DNA of 64,000 bases, taken from contig CALUTP010000019.1 of assembly GCA_944323725.1 (NCBI GenBank), forward strand, positions 62,001 through 126,000, given 5' to 3'. Both the position numbers and the translations under genes were made by a program. The notes beneath the pieces were generated by a model. The model saw only the letters and a list, made by a program, of their open reading frames with translations. It had not been told where the DNA came from and did no database searches. This stretch comes from Candidatus Gastranaerophilales bacterium. GTDB taxonomy: Bacteria; Cyanobacteriota; Vampirovibrionia; Gastranaerophilales; Gastranaerophilaceae. Below are positions 27,353-36,018 of this stretch, in pieces; the stretch's first letter is position 1; the number at the start of each line of letters is the position of its first letter.

Positions 27353-28453
27353 ATGGAAAAGAAGAGAAAAATAAGCATTATAGGTTCTACTGGCTCAATA
27401 GGAACCCAAGCATTAGAAGTTATAGAAAAACTTCAGGATAAATTTGAAATTATAGCTCTCGCTGGGGGACACAATAAAGAACTTTTAGAAAAACAAGCTA
27501 AAAAATTTAAACCACGATATACAGTGCTTGGAGAAGATGGACTAGATAGAATTTGTAATGATAAAGAAAATGACATAATTCTTGTTGCATGTTCTGGCAA
27601 AATCGGATTAAAACCGACATTAAAAGCTATCGAAAACGGTATTGATATCGCACTTGCTAATAAAGAAACTCTTGTTATGGCAGGAGATATAGTAATGGCT
27701 GCAGCAAAAAAATATGGAGTAAAAATTATTCCAGTAGATAGCGAACATTGTGCAATTCATCAGTGCATAAAGGATATCAACCAAGTTAATAAACTTATAA
27801 TAACCGCAAGCGGCGGACCATTTTTGCATAAAACTGTTGAAGAAATGAAAAATGCTACAGTAAAAGAAGCTCTAGCTCACCCAAGATGGAATATGGGCAA
27901 AAAAATCACTGTAGACAGTGCAACTTTAATGAATAAAGGGTTGGAAATCATAGAAGCTCACCACCTCTTCGGATTTGATTATGATGATATAGATGTTGTT
28001 GTACACCCACAAAGTATTGTGCATTCTGCTATCGAATATAAAGATGGAAGCGTTATTGCACAATTAGGACTTCCAAGTATGCATATTCCAATCCAATATG
28101 CAATTACTTATCCTGAACGCTATGAGGGAATTAAGTCAAAAAGCTTCAGTTTTGCAGAAATCGCACGACTGGACTTTGAAAAACCTGATTATGAAAAATT
28201 TCCAACAGTGAAACTTGCTTATAAAGCAGGAAAAATAGGCGGAACAGCAACAGCATGTCTTAATGCTGCAAATGAAGAAGCTGTATTTGCATTTTTAGAT
28301 GACAAAATTAAGCTCTATGAGATTTACGAAATTACCAAAAAGATTTTTGACGAACATGAGGTTATAAAAAATCCTACAATAGACGAAATCTTTAAAGTTG
28401 ATAGCGAAATTAGAATTTTAACCCAAAATTATATCTCAAATTATTCTAAATAA
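27353..28453 (+). CDS. dxr: 1-deoxy-D-xylulose 5-phosphate reductoisomerase
   Basis: Second step of the MEP isoprenoid pathway, NADPH-dependent; feeds uppS. 366 residues. Seen: the nucleotide-binding GSTGSIGTQALEVI at the start, the catalytic PVDSEHCAIHQ near residue 135, SGGPF, and VDSATLMNKGLEIIEAHHLF near 190. The ATG at 27353 gives the canonical MxxKRKISIIGSTGS start; the in-frame start 18 bases upstream would place the -10 box inside the gene. Its end overlaps the remains of a gene on the other strand. Confidence 0.96.
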   Translation: MEKKRKISIIGSTGSIGTQALEVIEKLQDKFEIIALAGGHNKELLEKQAKKFKPRYTVLGEDGLDRICNDKENDIILVACSGKIGLKPTLKAIENGIDIALANKETLVMAGDIVMAAAKKYGVKIIPVDSEHCAIHQCIKDINQVNKLIITASGGPFLHKTVEEMKNATVKEALAHPRWNMGKKITVDSATLMNKGLEIIEAHHLFGFDYDDIDVVVHPQSIVHSAIEYKDGSVIAQLGLPSMHIPIQYAITYPERYEGIKSKSFSFAEIARLDFEKPDYEKFPTVKLAYKAGKIGGTATACLNAANEEAVFAFLDDKIKLYEIYEITKKIFDEHEVIKNPTIDEIFKVDSEIRILTQNYISNYSK

Positions 28454-28770
28454 TGTTTTGGAGAATAATAATATTTAAAAAATAATTCATTTTTATTTTT
28501 GCAAATTTTTTCAAAAGAGTTGGTATATTTTATTATAATTTCATTATTTTTTGTAAAATACACAAGAATTTCTTTGTCGTAACTATCCAAAAGCACCCAA
28601 ATAACATTATTTTATATAATACCAGTTAAAAATTTGCTTTCAATAATTTTTGGCATTATTTTTTCGGCGCAGTCGTCTGGTTCAAATTCAAAAAGATTTT
28701 ATGTTCTTCCATAACGTCAGCCATGCAAACGGCTTGTCTTTTAATTAAAAATTGTATTTGTCCTCCTTTT
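28441..28770 (-). pseudogene. Decayed small gene with a frameshift and an in-frame stop
   Basis: This 317-base gap after dxr is not empty. Behind a perfect AAAAGGAGGA (28770-28761) the minus strand reads QFLIKRQAVCMADVMEEHKIF, with no ATG at the expected start (ATA stands there). A T-run then breaks the frame: adding one T continues as FEFEPDDCAEKIMPKIIE and SKFLTGI; then TAA, after which the same frame goes on for 55 codons (NNVIWVLLDSYDKEI ... YYYSPKHYLE) to a stop at 28441. The conserved-looking amino-acid usage on both sides of the lesions argues for a recently lost gene. I faintly recognise the KRQxVCMxDD start from small proteins of anaerobes; function unknown. Confidence 0.6.
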
Positions 28771-30978
28771 TTACAAAATATCAAGTGGATCTACATCAAT
28801 TGCGAGTTTAACATCTTTTGGCATAGTAATTTTATTCAAGAAACTTGAAATAAAATTATGACCTTTTTCTTCTAATTTATTTTTTATTATAATTTGAAAT
28901 CTGTAATATCCATTAATACGTTCAATCACACAAGGAGTCGGGCCTAGCACTTCTAATCTTTCTGAAATTCCGTACTTTTCAATCATCATACACATTCTTA
29001 GTGCAATTTCCTGTGCTGACTTTTCTGCTCTAAAATTATTTATTGAACTAATTATAAGTCTAATCATTTGACTGAACGGTGGATAATCAAATTCCTCTCT
29101 TGCAACAATTTCTGTATTGTAAAATTCTGAATAATTTTGAGACTTTGCACTTGCTAAAGCGTAATAGTCAGGATTGTAAGTTTGAAAAAGGACTCTGCCG
29201 GTGAACTCGCCACGTCCGGCTCTGCCTGCGACCTGAGTTAAGAGTTGAAACCCTCGTTCAGAAGCTCTAAAATCCGGCAAATTAAAGCTTGCATCAGCAG
29301 AAATAACTCCCACTAATGTTACATTAGGATTATCAAGTCCTTTTGCAATCATTTGTGTACCTACAAGAATATCTATATCCCCTTTTTGGAAACGTTCAAG
29401 TAGTCTTATATGTTCGCCTTTTCTTACAAGTATGTCACTATCAATTCGTTCAATTGTATTATCAGGGAATAAATCTTTTACATACTGCTCTATTTTTTGA
29501 GTACCCGTACCACTATTTTTTAATGCATCCGATCCACATTCAGGACAAAAATCCGGAAAATACGAAATATGGTTACAATAATGACATTTTAATTGTTGAT
29601 CTTTCGCATGCCATATCATTGGAATTGCACAATTTGGACACTCAATAACATGCCCGCAGGCCTGACATTGTGTGAATGTTGAAAATCCTCGCCGGTTAAT
29701 CAGAAGTATAACCTGCTGTCCTTTTTCAATGGTTTCAGAAATTGCAGTCTGCAAAGGTTTTGATATAACACTTTTATAGGCTGCTTTTGAGTATTCCTGC
29801 ATATTAATAACAGTAACAGGTGCAATAGGAGCATTACGGTATCTATGTTTCATCTCAAAAAGATTACCCGAATTTACAGCCCTGTAATAAACTGATATAT
29901 CAGGAGTCGCCGAACCTAAAAGTAGAGGGCAATTATGAAATTCTGCAAGTTTTTGAGCAACAACTTTTGCGTCATATCTTGGAGCAGGACTTGTTTGTTT
30001 ATAAGCTCCCTCATGCTCCTCGTCAATAATTATAAGCCCGATATTTTTTAAAGGCGCAAATACAGCAGATCTGGCTCCAGCAAGAATTTTTATATCATCC
30101 TTATAAAGTCTTTGCCAAACATCATATCTTTCTCCGTCGGAAATACTGCTATGCCATATCGCAACATCTTTTGTGCCGAACTTTTTAGCTAAACGCTTGG
30201 TAAGTTGTGACGCAAGAGCGATTTCTGGAGCTAGAAAAAGAACATTTTTACCTGCTTTAATCGTATCGTCAATAAGTTTAAAATACACTTCAGTCTTACC
30301 ACTTGCTGTAACACCGTAAAGAAGCATTTGCGCTGAGGAATTTTCTTTAATCTTTTTAGATATCCCATTATATGCACTTAATTGTTCACCCTCAAGAGTA
30401 GATAATGGTTCTGTATTTTCAATTTTCAAAATATCTAGAGGATTTCTATAGATTTCTTCAGTTACAAGCCTTAAACATCCTAAATTTTCTAACTTTTTTA
30501 TTGTAGCTCTTGTAGTTTTAGCATACTTTTCAAATATAACAAGCGGCATTTTGCCACTTTCTTTCAGCTTTTGAAGCACTTCCATCTGCCTTTTGGTAGC
30601 GCCTTCAATAGTTATAAATTCAACCAACTGTTCGGTTTTTGATGCTTTTTCTATTAGTTTTAACGGAATTGCTGCATTCAATACAGTAACCAAATCACAG
30701 CAATAATAATTTGCAACCCATTCAAGCAATTTTAAATAATCAATAGAAAAAAGCGGAGTTTCATCTAAAATCTTACTAATTTTTTTAGCCTTAATTTCCT
30801 CTGGTAAATAATCTGAAAATCCTACACAAAAAGCATTTATAAGACCTTGCCTCCCAAAAGGCACCAAAATTGCCTGACCAATCTGAATTTTATCTTTCAT
30901 CTCATCAGGAATTAAATAACTAAAAGTTTTAACTCCAAGCCCCTTAATATTAACAAGAGCAAGAGCATATTTACTCAA
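28771..30978 (-). CDS. priA: Primosomal protein N' (replication restart helicase PriA)
   Basis: 735 residues; restarts stalled replication forks. An N-terminal DNA-binding domain (about 1-200) is followed by the helicase core: Walker A GVTASGKTEVY near residue 225, IIDEEHEGAYKQ near 320 and the later helicase motifs (TQMIAKGLD, QVAGRAGRG). The zinc region between the lobes has the eight-Cys pattern beginning CQACGHVIECPNC. The start is TTG 30978, with AGGAG six bases upstream. Confidence 0.96.
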   Translation of the reverse strand: MSKYALALVNIKGLGVKTFSYLIPDEMKDKIQIGQAILVPFGRQGLINAFCVGFSDYLPEEIKAKKISKILDETPLFSIDYLKLLEWVANYYCCDLVTVLNAAIPLKLIEKASKTEQLVEFITIEGATKRQMEVLQKLKESGKMPLVIFEKYAKTTRATIKKLENLGCLRLVTEEIYRNPLDILKIENTEPLSTLEGEQLSAYNGISKKIKENSSAQMLLYGVTASGKTEVYFKLIDDTIKAGKNVLFLAPEIALASQLTKRLAKKFGTKDVAIWHSSISDGERYDVWQRLYKDDIKILAGARSAVFAPLKNIGLIIIDEEHEGAYKQTSPAPRYDAKVVAQKLAEFHNCPLLLGSATPDISVYYRAVNSGNLFEMKHRYRNAPIAPVTVINMQEYSKAAYKSVISKPLQTAISETIEKGQQVILLINRRGFSTFTQCQACGHVIECPNCAIPMIWHAKDQQLKCHYCNHISYFPDFCPECGSDALKNSGTGTQKIEQYVKDLFPDNTIERIDSDILVRKGEHIRLLERFQKGDIDILVGTQMIAKGLDNPNVTLVGVISADASFNLPDFRASERGFQLLTQVAGRAGRGEFTGRVLFQTYNPDYYALASAKSQNYSEFYNTEIVAREEFDYPPFSQMIRLIISSINNFRAEKSAQEIALRMCMMIEKYGISERLEVLGPTPCVIERINGYYRFQIIIKNKLEEKGHNFISSFLNKITMPKDVKLAIDVDPLDIL

Positions 30979-31073
30979 TGAATTCTCCTTTTATCATAAT
31001 GCGCTCTTGCAAATATTAACAATATAAATTCACAAAAGCGCAAACTTTAAAATTTAAAATATTAATATCCAGC

Positions 31074-31307
31074 TTATTCCTCTGCCATGAATTCTTTTTT
31101 AGCTTCTTCTATAGCATCTGAAAGGATATCAAGCTGGTCTGGTGCAAAAGTTACGCCTTTTTTAGTAGGGAGCCATGTTGCACCATCATCTGTTGTATAA
31201 TAAATTCTTAAATTAAAATAACTTCTTCCCTTATATTCACTTACAGAAATTTGTAATTGCTCTGTATCACTTCTATCAATAGTTGCTAAAATTTTCGCAT
31301 CTGCCAT
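31074..31307 (-). CDS. PC4/p15-like transcriptional coactivator domain protein
   Basis: 77 residues consisting of a single PC4-type single-stranded DNA-binding domain: the strand-rich core (YFNLRIYYTTDDG, TWLPTKKGVTF) followed by a C-terminal helix (DQLDILSDAIEEAKKEF). Bacterial members (YdbC type) bind ssDNA or RNA non-specifically. AGGAGAG precedes the ATG. It may be transcribed with priA, which starts 96 bases downstream on the same strand. Confidence 0.85.
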   Translation of the reverse strand: MADAKILATIDRSDTEQLQISVSEYKGRSYFNLRIYYTTDDGATWLPTKKGVTFAPDQLDILSDAIEEAKKEFMAEE

Positions 31308-31466
31308 TCTTTATCTCTCCTTATTATAAATAGACTACTTGAAAATGATAACATAGAAAAATTTTAAATAACAGAAATTTAAATTAAAAGTTTGTAACAA
31401 AAAAAAGCTATAAAATTTTTTTTGTGATAAAGTGTGAATTAGACACATAAAAAACAGGAGTTGAAA

Positions 31467-32216
31467 ATGATAAAAGTTGCTGTGTGCGGTGCATTAGGTA
31501 AAATGGGGTCAGAAGTCATAAAAGCGGTTGAAGCTTGTCCAGAGACAGAACTTTCTGCAAAAATTGACCTGTTTGGTGATGATACTTACAAATCAATAGA
31601 AGAAGCTCATAAAGCTGTTGATTTTGAATTACTTATTGATTTCACACAACCTAAGTCTATTTTTGAAAATGCAAAATATTGCTTAAATAATGGAATAAAA
31701 ATAGTAATTGGAACAACCGGATTATCTGATGAACAAATTGCGGAACTTAAAGCATTATCAGAAAAAAATAATACAGGTTGTCTTATTGCTCCAAATTTTT
31801 CAACAGGGGCAGTTTTAATGATGATGTTTGCAAAACAAGCTTCTAAATATTTTGATAATGCTGAAATTATTGAACTTCATCACAATCAGAAAAAAGATGC
31901 TCCATCAGGTACAGCAATAAAAACAGCTCTTATGATGTCAGAAGAAAAAGAAACTTTCACTAAAAATAATTGCCCTGAAACTGAAACAATAAAAGGTGCA
32001 AGGGGTGGAGAATCCTATTCAAATATTCATATACATTCTGTCAGAATGCCGGGATATATTGCATCTCAAGAGGTAATCTTTGGATCATCTGGTCAAATTA
32101 TGACAATCAGACATGACTCAATGGATAGAAAATGTTATATGCAAGGTGTTATGCTGGCAGTTAAACATGTGTATGAAAAAAATGATTTTATATACGGTTT
32201 AGAAAATATTATGTAA
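31467..32216 (+). CDS. dapB: 4-hydroxy-tetrahydrodipicolinate reductase
   Basis: NAD(P)H-dependent step of the lysine/diaminopimelate pathway. 249 residues. The Rossmann motif CGALGKMGSEV opens the protein; IGTTGLS near 88 and the catalytic ELHHNQKKDAPSGTA near 140 follow. ATG 31467 is chosen: AGGAG is six bases before it; the TTG at 31461 overlaps that spacing. Upstream of asd, the gene for an earlier step of the same pathway, so the two form an operon. Confidence 0.96.
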   Translation: MIKVAVCGALGKMGSEVIKAVEACPETELSAKIDLFGDDTYKSIEEAHKAVDFELLIDFTQPKSIFENAKYCLNNGIKIVIGTTGLSDEQIAELKALSEKNNTGCLIAPNFSTGAVLMMMFAKQASKYFDNAEIIELHHNQKKDAPSGTAIKTALMMSEEKETFTKNNCPETETIKGARGGESYSNIHIHSVRMPGYIASQEVIFGSSGQIMTIRHDSMDRKCYMQGVMLAVKHVYEKNDFIYGLENIM

Positions 32217-32240
32217 TAAACTAAAGAAAAGGGAAGATTA

Positions 32241-33257
32241 ATGAAAAAACCAAATATCGCAATCTTAGGTGCAACAGGTGTTGTTGGAAGAGAGATTACA
32301 AAAATTGTTAATGAGTTGAACATTGAATTTAATGAAATTAAATTTCTTTCAAGTGCTAAAAGTGCTGGAAGCAAAATTGAATTTCAAGGTAAAGAATATA
32401 CAGTAGAAGAAGCTAAACCAGAAAGTTTTGATGGAGTAAATATTGTACTTGCATCAGCAGGCGGCTCCACCTCACAGAAATTTGCTCCTGAAATCGTTAA
32501 AAGAGGCGGGGTTTTGATTGATAACTCCAGTGCATTTAGAATGGATAAAGATGTTCCTCTTGTTATTGCGTACGTTAATGACGAAGATTTGAGAAAACAC
32601 AAAGGGATTATTGCAAACCCTAATTGCTCAACTTCTCAACTTATGCTAGTTTTAAAACCTTTGCATGAAAAAGCCAAAATCAAAAGATTAATAGTTTCTA
32701 CATATCAAGCCGTATCAGGAGCAGGACTTGCGGCAATAAATGAGCTAACTGCTGATACAAAGGCTAATCTTGCTGGAGAAACTTTTGAAAATAAATGTTT
32801 TAAAAAACCAATTTCATTTAATGTAATTCCTCAAATTGATGTATTCTGCGAAAACGGATATACAAAAGAAGAAATGAAAGTAGTTAATGAAACTAAAAAA
32901 ATTCTGCATCTACCTCAAGAATTACCAATTTCTTGTACTGCTGCACGTGTTCCTGTATATAATGGACATTCTGAAGCTGTAGATATTGAATTTGAAGAAA
33001 ATATTACCCCAGAAGAAGTAAGAGAAATTTTGAAAAATTCTTTTGGAGTAGAAGTTATTGACAATCCGGATAATTTTGAATACCCAACAACACGTGATGC
33101 ATCTGGGGTTAATCCGGTATTTGTCGGACGTATTAGAAAGAATCTGGCATTTAATAACGGCATCTCATTATGGTGTGTTGCAGATAACTTAAGAATAGGC
33201 GCAGCATTAAATACGGTAAGAATTTGCCAAAAAGTTATAGAAATGGGATTATTTTAA
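32241..33257 (+). CDS. asd: Aspartate-semialdehyde dehydrogenase
   Basis: Reduces aspartyl phosphate to the semialdehyde, the branch point to lysine/DAP, threonine and methionine. 338 residues. Seen: NADP-binding GATGVVGREI, the catalytic Cys in NPNCSTSQLML near residue 130, SGAGLAAINEL and the active-site GHSEAV near 243. AAGGGAAG precedes the ATG. 24 bases after dapB. Confidence 0.97.
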   Translation: MKKPNIAILGATGVVGREITKIVNELNIEFNEIKFLSSAKSAGSKIEFQGKEYTVEEAKPESFDGVNIVLASAGGSTSQKFAPEIVKRGGVLIDNSSAFRMDKDVPLVIAYVNDEDLRKHKGIIANPNCSTSQLMLVLKPLHEKAKIKRLIVSTYQAVSGAGLAAINELTADTKANLAGETFENKCFKKPISFNVIPQIDVFCENGYTKEEMKVVNETKKILHLPQELPISCTAARVPVYNGHSEAVDIEFEENITPEEVREILKNSFGVEVIDNPDNFEYPTTRDASGVNPVFVGRIRKNLAFNNGISLWCVADNLRIGAALNTVRICQKVIEMGLF

Positions 33258-33285
33258 ACATATCAAAATTTAAGGAGGAGGAGAA

Positions 33286-33507
33286 ATGTCAATAAAAATT
33301 AATCCATTAAAAAATAGTGTATTACCAGCCTCAAATAAAACTAATAAAATAATGAAAGGTTCAAGTGGATTACCTTTAGAAGAACCTCTTACCAGATATA
33401 AAGATGAGAAATTAGCTCAAATACTTGACCCTTCTGCTCCTATGGCGAATGCTTTGAGGAAAATTGAAACAACCATACAAACAATGAATTCATTTTTTAA
33501 AAAATGA
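33286..33507 (+). CDS. Hypothetical 73-residue protein
   Basis: Short, basic N-terminus (MSIKINPLKNSVLPASN) and a C-terminal amphipathic stretch (ANALRKIETTIQTMNSFFKK). No signal peptide, membrane helix or known motif. An excellent AAGGAGGAGG precedes the ATG, which supports translation. 28 bases after asd, so probably the last gene of the dapB-asd transcript. First of four micro-genes in a row. Confidence 0.6.
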   Translation: MSIKINPLKNSVLPASNKTNKIMKGSSGLPLEEPLTRYKDEKLAQILDPSAPMANALRKIETTIQTMNSFFKK

Positions 33508-33583
33508 TTAGCAAAAATGTTTAATCAGGTGATTTATAATTAATAAAATTATTACCCCTGAACAACTTATCAAAGGAAAAACA

Positions 33584-33721
33584 ATGGAAAAAACTAAAAA
33601 ATTAGATAGTACATTAATGACTAAAGATCCAGAACCAGAGAAAAAAGAAGATCTTTATAAAGATTATGAAATTCCACGCACAACAATAGAAATGCTGGAA
33701 CAAACACTTCAGCTTGTGTAA
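33584..33721 (+). CDS. Hypothetical 45-residue protein
   Basis: Found by reading the sequence between two larger micro-genes. ATG 33584 has AAAGGA seven bases upstream; the product is highly charged (MEKTKKLDSTLMTKDPEPEK and so on) and ends in an amphipathic helix (TTIEMLEQTLQLV). A possible -10, TTATAAT, is at about 33536. It resembles its neighbour at 33286 in ending with a TTI-x-L/M-x-x helix. Very short, so support is from the ribosome site and charged composition only. Confidence 0.45.
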   Translation: MEKTKKLDSTLMTKDPEPEKKEDLYKDYEIPRTTIEMLEQTLQLV

Positions 33722-33747
33722 TAATTCTTAATATATACAAAAATTTT

Positions 33748-33780
33748 AGCAATTTTCATATTCATATTACTTTATATACG
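33748..33780 (+). promoter_or_regulatory. Shared-type promoter, copy 3
   Basis: AGCAATTTT (33748-33756), 11 bases, TACTTTATATA (33768-33778), 19 bases before ATG 33797. Same two blocks as at 19.36 and 19.85 kb, spacing shorter by one; no HLR1-like box upstream of this copy. Confidence 0.5.
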
Positions 33781-33796
33781 AAAAGGTAGATTAATT

Positions 33797-34003
33797 ATGA
33801 CTATGAAAATTGTTGGTTGTGCTGGGAGTAAAATCAATGAATATATTCCAACAAGATTTGATGACATACAAAAAGAAATTATTGCCGAAAGAATGAAAAA
33901 TTGGGTCGAAGCGTACAAAAAATATACTCCGCAAATCGATTTACAAAATGAAACATACCAACTCGGTGATGTTATAGGGAAAAAACTAAGCAAAATAATA
34001 TAA
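33797..34003 (+). CDS. Hypothetical 68-residue protein
   Basis: Soluble, charged and probably helical (FDDIQKEIIAERMKNWVEAY in the middle). A single Cys at residue 9 (VGCAGSK). Start at 33797 or the Met two codons later; AAAGGTAG lies upstream. No family recognised. First gene of a two-gene unit. Confidence 0.55.
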   Translation: MTMKIVGCAGSKINEYIPTRFDDIQKEIIAERMKNWVEAYKKYTPQIDLQNETYQLGDVIGKKLSKII

Positions 34004-34021
34004 TACCAAAGGAGAATAAAA

Positions 34022-34249
34022 ATGCATGTCAACAAACTTATAATCGGAGAATTCTTACCAAAAAAATTAGGCTTTAAGAAAAATGTAGTTATTGCCCCTA
34101 AAAAAATTGTTACAAAAAATGCAATGTTAAGCCAAACAAAAACTCCAATCTATCAACTTGAAATCCCTGAAAAATTTAATGATAATTTACCAATTACCAA
34201 CGGATTTGCACAAAATAAGTTTCATATTAACAACGATTTGAATCCATAG
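34022..34249 (+). CDS. Hypothetical 75-residue protein
   Basis: AAAGGAG is eight bases before ATG 34022, and the gene follows the 68-residue protein gene by 18 bases. The product is basic in the first half (FLPKKLGFKKNVV, APKKIVTKN) and polar in the second. The opening MHVNKL resembles the MQVNKI of the large unknown protein at 37353, a kind of start that recurs in proteins of this lineage. Function unknown. Confidence 0.55.
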   Translation: MHVNKLIIGEFLPKKLGFKKNVVIAPKKIVTKNAMLSQTKTPIYQLEIPEKFNDNLPITNGFAQNKFHINNDLNP

Positions 34250-34331
34250 ACAAAGTTGATACAAAATTACTTTTTTTTTAAATATCATTTTTACCAAAGA
34301 TACGTAACGGACAGGTTTAGAATATTTGTAT

Positions 34332-34359
34332 AAAAAGCCCTATAGAAAAGGGCTTTTTT
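34332..34359 (+). terminator. Rho-independent terminator of the micro-gene unit
   Basis: AAAAAGCCC and GGGCTTTTTT with a nine-base loop. About 80 featureless bases separate it from the stop codon of the last micro-gene. Confidence 0.88.
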
Positions 34360-34451
34360 ATTGCTTTTATAATATGTTTTTGGTAATATTAATTTATAAA
34401 AAATACAGTAGCATAATCAAATAATTGCAATACTGTTAAAGGGTTAAGGAT

Positions 34452-34916
34452 ATGTTAGTCAAAAGAGATGAGATAAAAAATATAGTAAATAAAATTCATT
34501 CTGAAGGTAAAACTGTAGTCTGCACAAATGGATGTTTTGATATTCTCCATGTTGGACATATTCGCTACCTTGAAAAAACAAAATCATTTGCAGACTATAG
34601 CATTGTATTATTAAATTCAGATAAATCAGTTCGCTCAATAAAAGGACCTTCTAGGCCAATAAATAATGAAAATGATCGTGCTGAAATTTTAAGTGCATTA
34701 CGGTTTGTAGATTATGTTGTACTATTCGATGAAGATAGCCCACGAAATCTTCTAGATGAAATCAAACCTGACGTGTACACAAAAGGGGCAGATTACAATA
34801 TGGAGACACTTCCAGAAGCAGATATTATGATAAAAAATGGAACAAGGGTTGAATTTATAACTTTTGTCGAAGGAAAATCTACAACAAATACTATAGAAAA
34901 GATGAGAAATAATTAA
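34452..34916 (+). CDS. rfaE2: D-glycero-beta-D-manno-heptose 1-phosphate adenylyltransferase
   Basis: Activates heptose for the LPS inner core. 154 residues, corresponding only to the C-terminal (nucleotidyltransferase) half of the bifunctional HldE/RfaE; the kinase half must be elsewhere. Seen: TNGCFDILHVGHIRYL with the HxGH nucleotide motif, SVRSIKGPSRPI, and DVYTKGADY near residue 115. AAGGAT precedes the ATG. 13 bases before lpxD: an LPS operon. Confidence 0.93.
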   Translation: MLVKRDEIKNIVNKIHSEGKTVVCTNGCFDILHVGHIRYLEKTKSFADYSIVLLNSDKSVRSIKGPSRPINNENDRAEILSALRFVDYVVLFDEDSPRNLLDEIKPDVYTKGADYNMETLPEADIMIKNGTRVEFITFVEGKSTTNTIEKMRNN

Positions 34917-34929
34917 TAAGGAGTAACAT

Positions 34930-36018
34930 ATGAAAAATTTTACAGTAGAAGAAATTTCGCAAATCGTTGACGGTATGTTGACAAAAGCGTTAGATGTTAA
35001 AATTTCACAAATTGCACCACCTCTTTTAGCTGATGAAAATACTCTAGCATTGGCACTAGGTGAAGATGAGATTGCAAACCTTGCAAAATCTAAAGCAAAA
35101 GCAGCTCTTGTACCATTAGGCGTACAAATCGATGGACTAACAACAATAGAAGTTGAAAGACCTAGACTAGCAATGATGAAATTATTAAATCTTTTCTACG
35201 TAGCACCTGAAGTAAATCAAGGCATTCATCCTACAGCTACTGTTCATGAAACAGCTAAACTCGGTGCAAATGTTCAAATTGGGCCAAATGTAGTCATTTC
35301 AAGAGATGCTGTAATTGGTGATAATACAAAAATAATGGCAAATTCATATATCGGTGGAGGGGCTAATATCGGTAAAAACTGCTTTTTCCATCCTGGAGTA
35401 AATATTGGAGATAGAGTTAAAGTAGGTGATGAAGTAATTCTTCACCATGGAGTATCTCTAGGGGCAGATGGATTCAGCTTTGTTACAGAAAACCCTGATA
35501 ACATTGAACAGGCAAGAAAAGAAGGTACAATTAAAGAAGAAAATATAAAACAAGTTATATTTAAAATCCCTTCAATCGGCTCTGTTGTAATAGGTAACAA
35601 TGTAGAAATTGGAGCTAATACAGCAATAGATAGAGGAACAATCGAAAATACCACCATTGGAGATAGTACAAAAATTGACGATCTAGTAATGATTGGTCAC
35701 AATTGTAAAATTGGTAAAGGCTGTCTAATAGTTTCCCAAGTAGGTATTGCTGGAAGTTGTATTATTGGAGATAGAGTAGTAATTGCAGGTCAAGCAGGAC
35801 TAGCTGACCATATCGAAATTGGTTCTGATTCAATCGTTACCGCAAAAGCAGGCGTTACAAAATCTTTCCCAGAAAAATCAATTATTGTTGGTATCCCTGC
35901 AGTTCCAAGAAAAGAATTTATCAAACAATTAAAAACAATGAAAGATGCTCAGGAAATTTTTGCAAAATTTAGAAAATACGAACCAATGTTAAAAGTATTT
36001 GAGGAAGAACATCAATAA
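34930..36018 (+). CDS. lpxD: UDP-3-O-(3-hydroxyacyl)glucosamine N-acyltransferase
   Basis: Third step of lipid A synthesis. 362 residues. An N-terminal uridine-binding domain (about 1-100) is followed by a left-handed beta helix of hexapeptide repeats ([19 protein letters not shown] and onward) and a C-terminal helical part. [11 protein letters not shown] near residue 175 holds the catalytic His region. AAGGAG precedes the ATG; its stop codon TAA overlaps the next ATG (TAATG). Confidence 0.96.
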   Translation: MKNFTVEEISQIVDGMLTKALDVKISQIAPPLLADENTLALALGEDEIANLAKSKAKAALVPLGVQIDGLTTIEVERPRLAMMKLLNLFYVAPEVNQGIHPTATVHETAKLGANVQIGPNVVISRDAVIGDNTKIMANSYIGGGANIGKNCFFHPGVNIGDRVKVGDEVILHHGVSLGADGFSFVTENPDNIEQARKEGTIKEENIKQVIFKIPSIGSVVIGNNVEIGANTAIDRGTIENTTIGDSTKIDDLVMIGHNCKIGKGCLIVSQVGIAGSCIIGDRVVIAGQAGLADHIEIGSDSIVTAKAGVTKSFPEKSIIVGIPAVPRKEFIKQLKTMKDAQEIFAKFRKYEPMLKVFEEEHQ

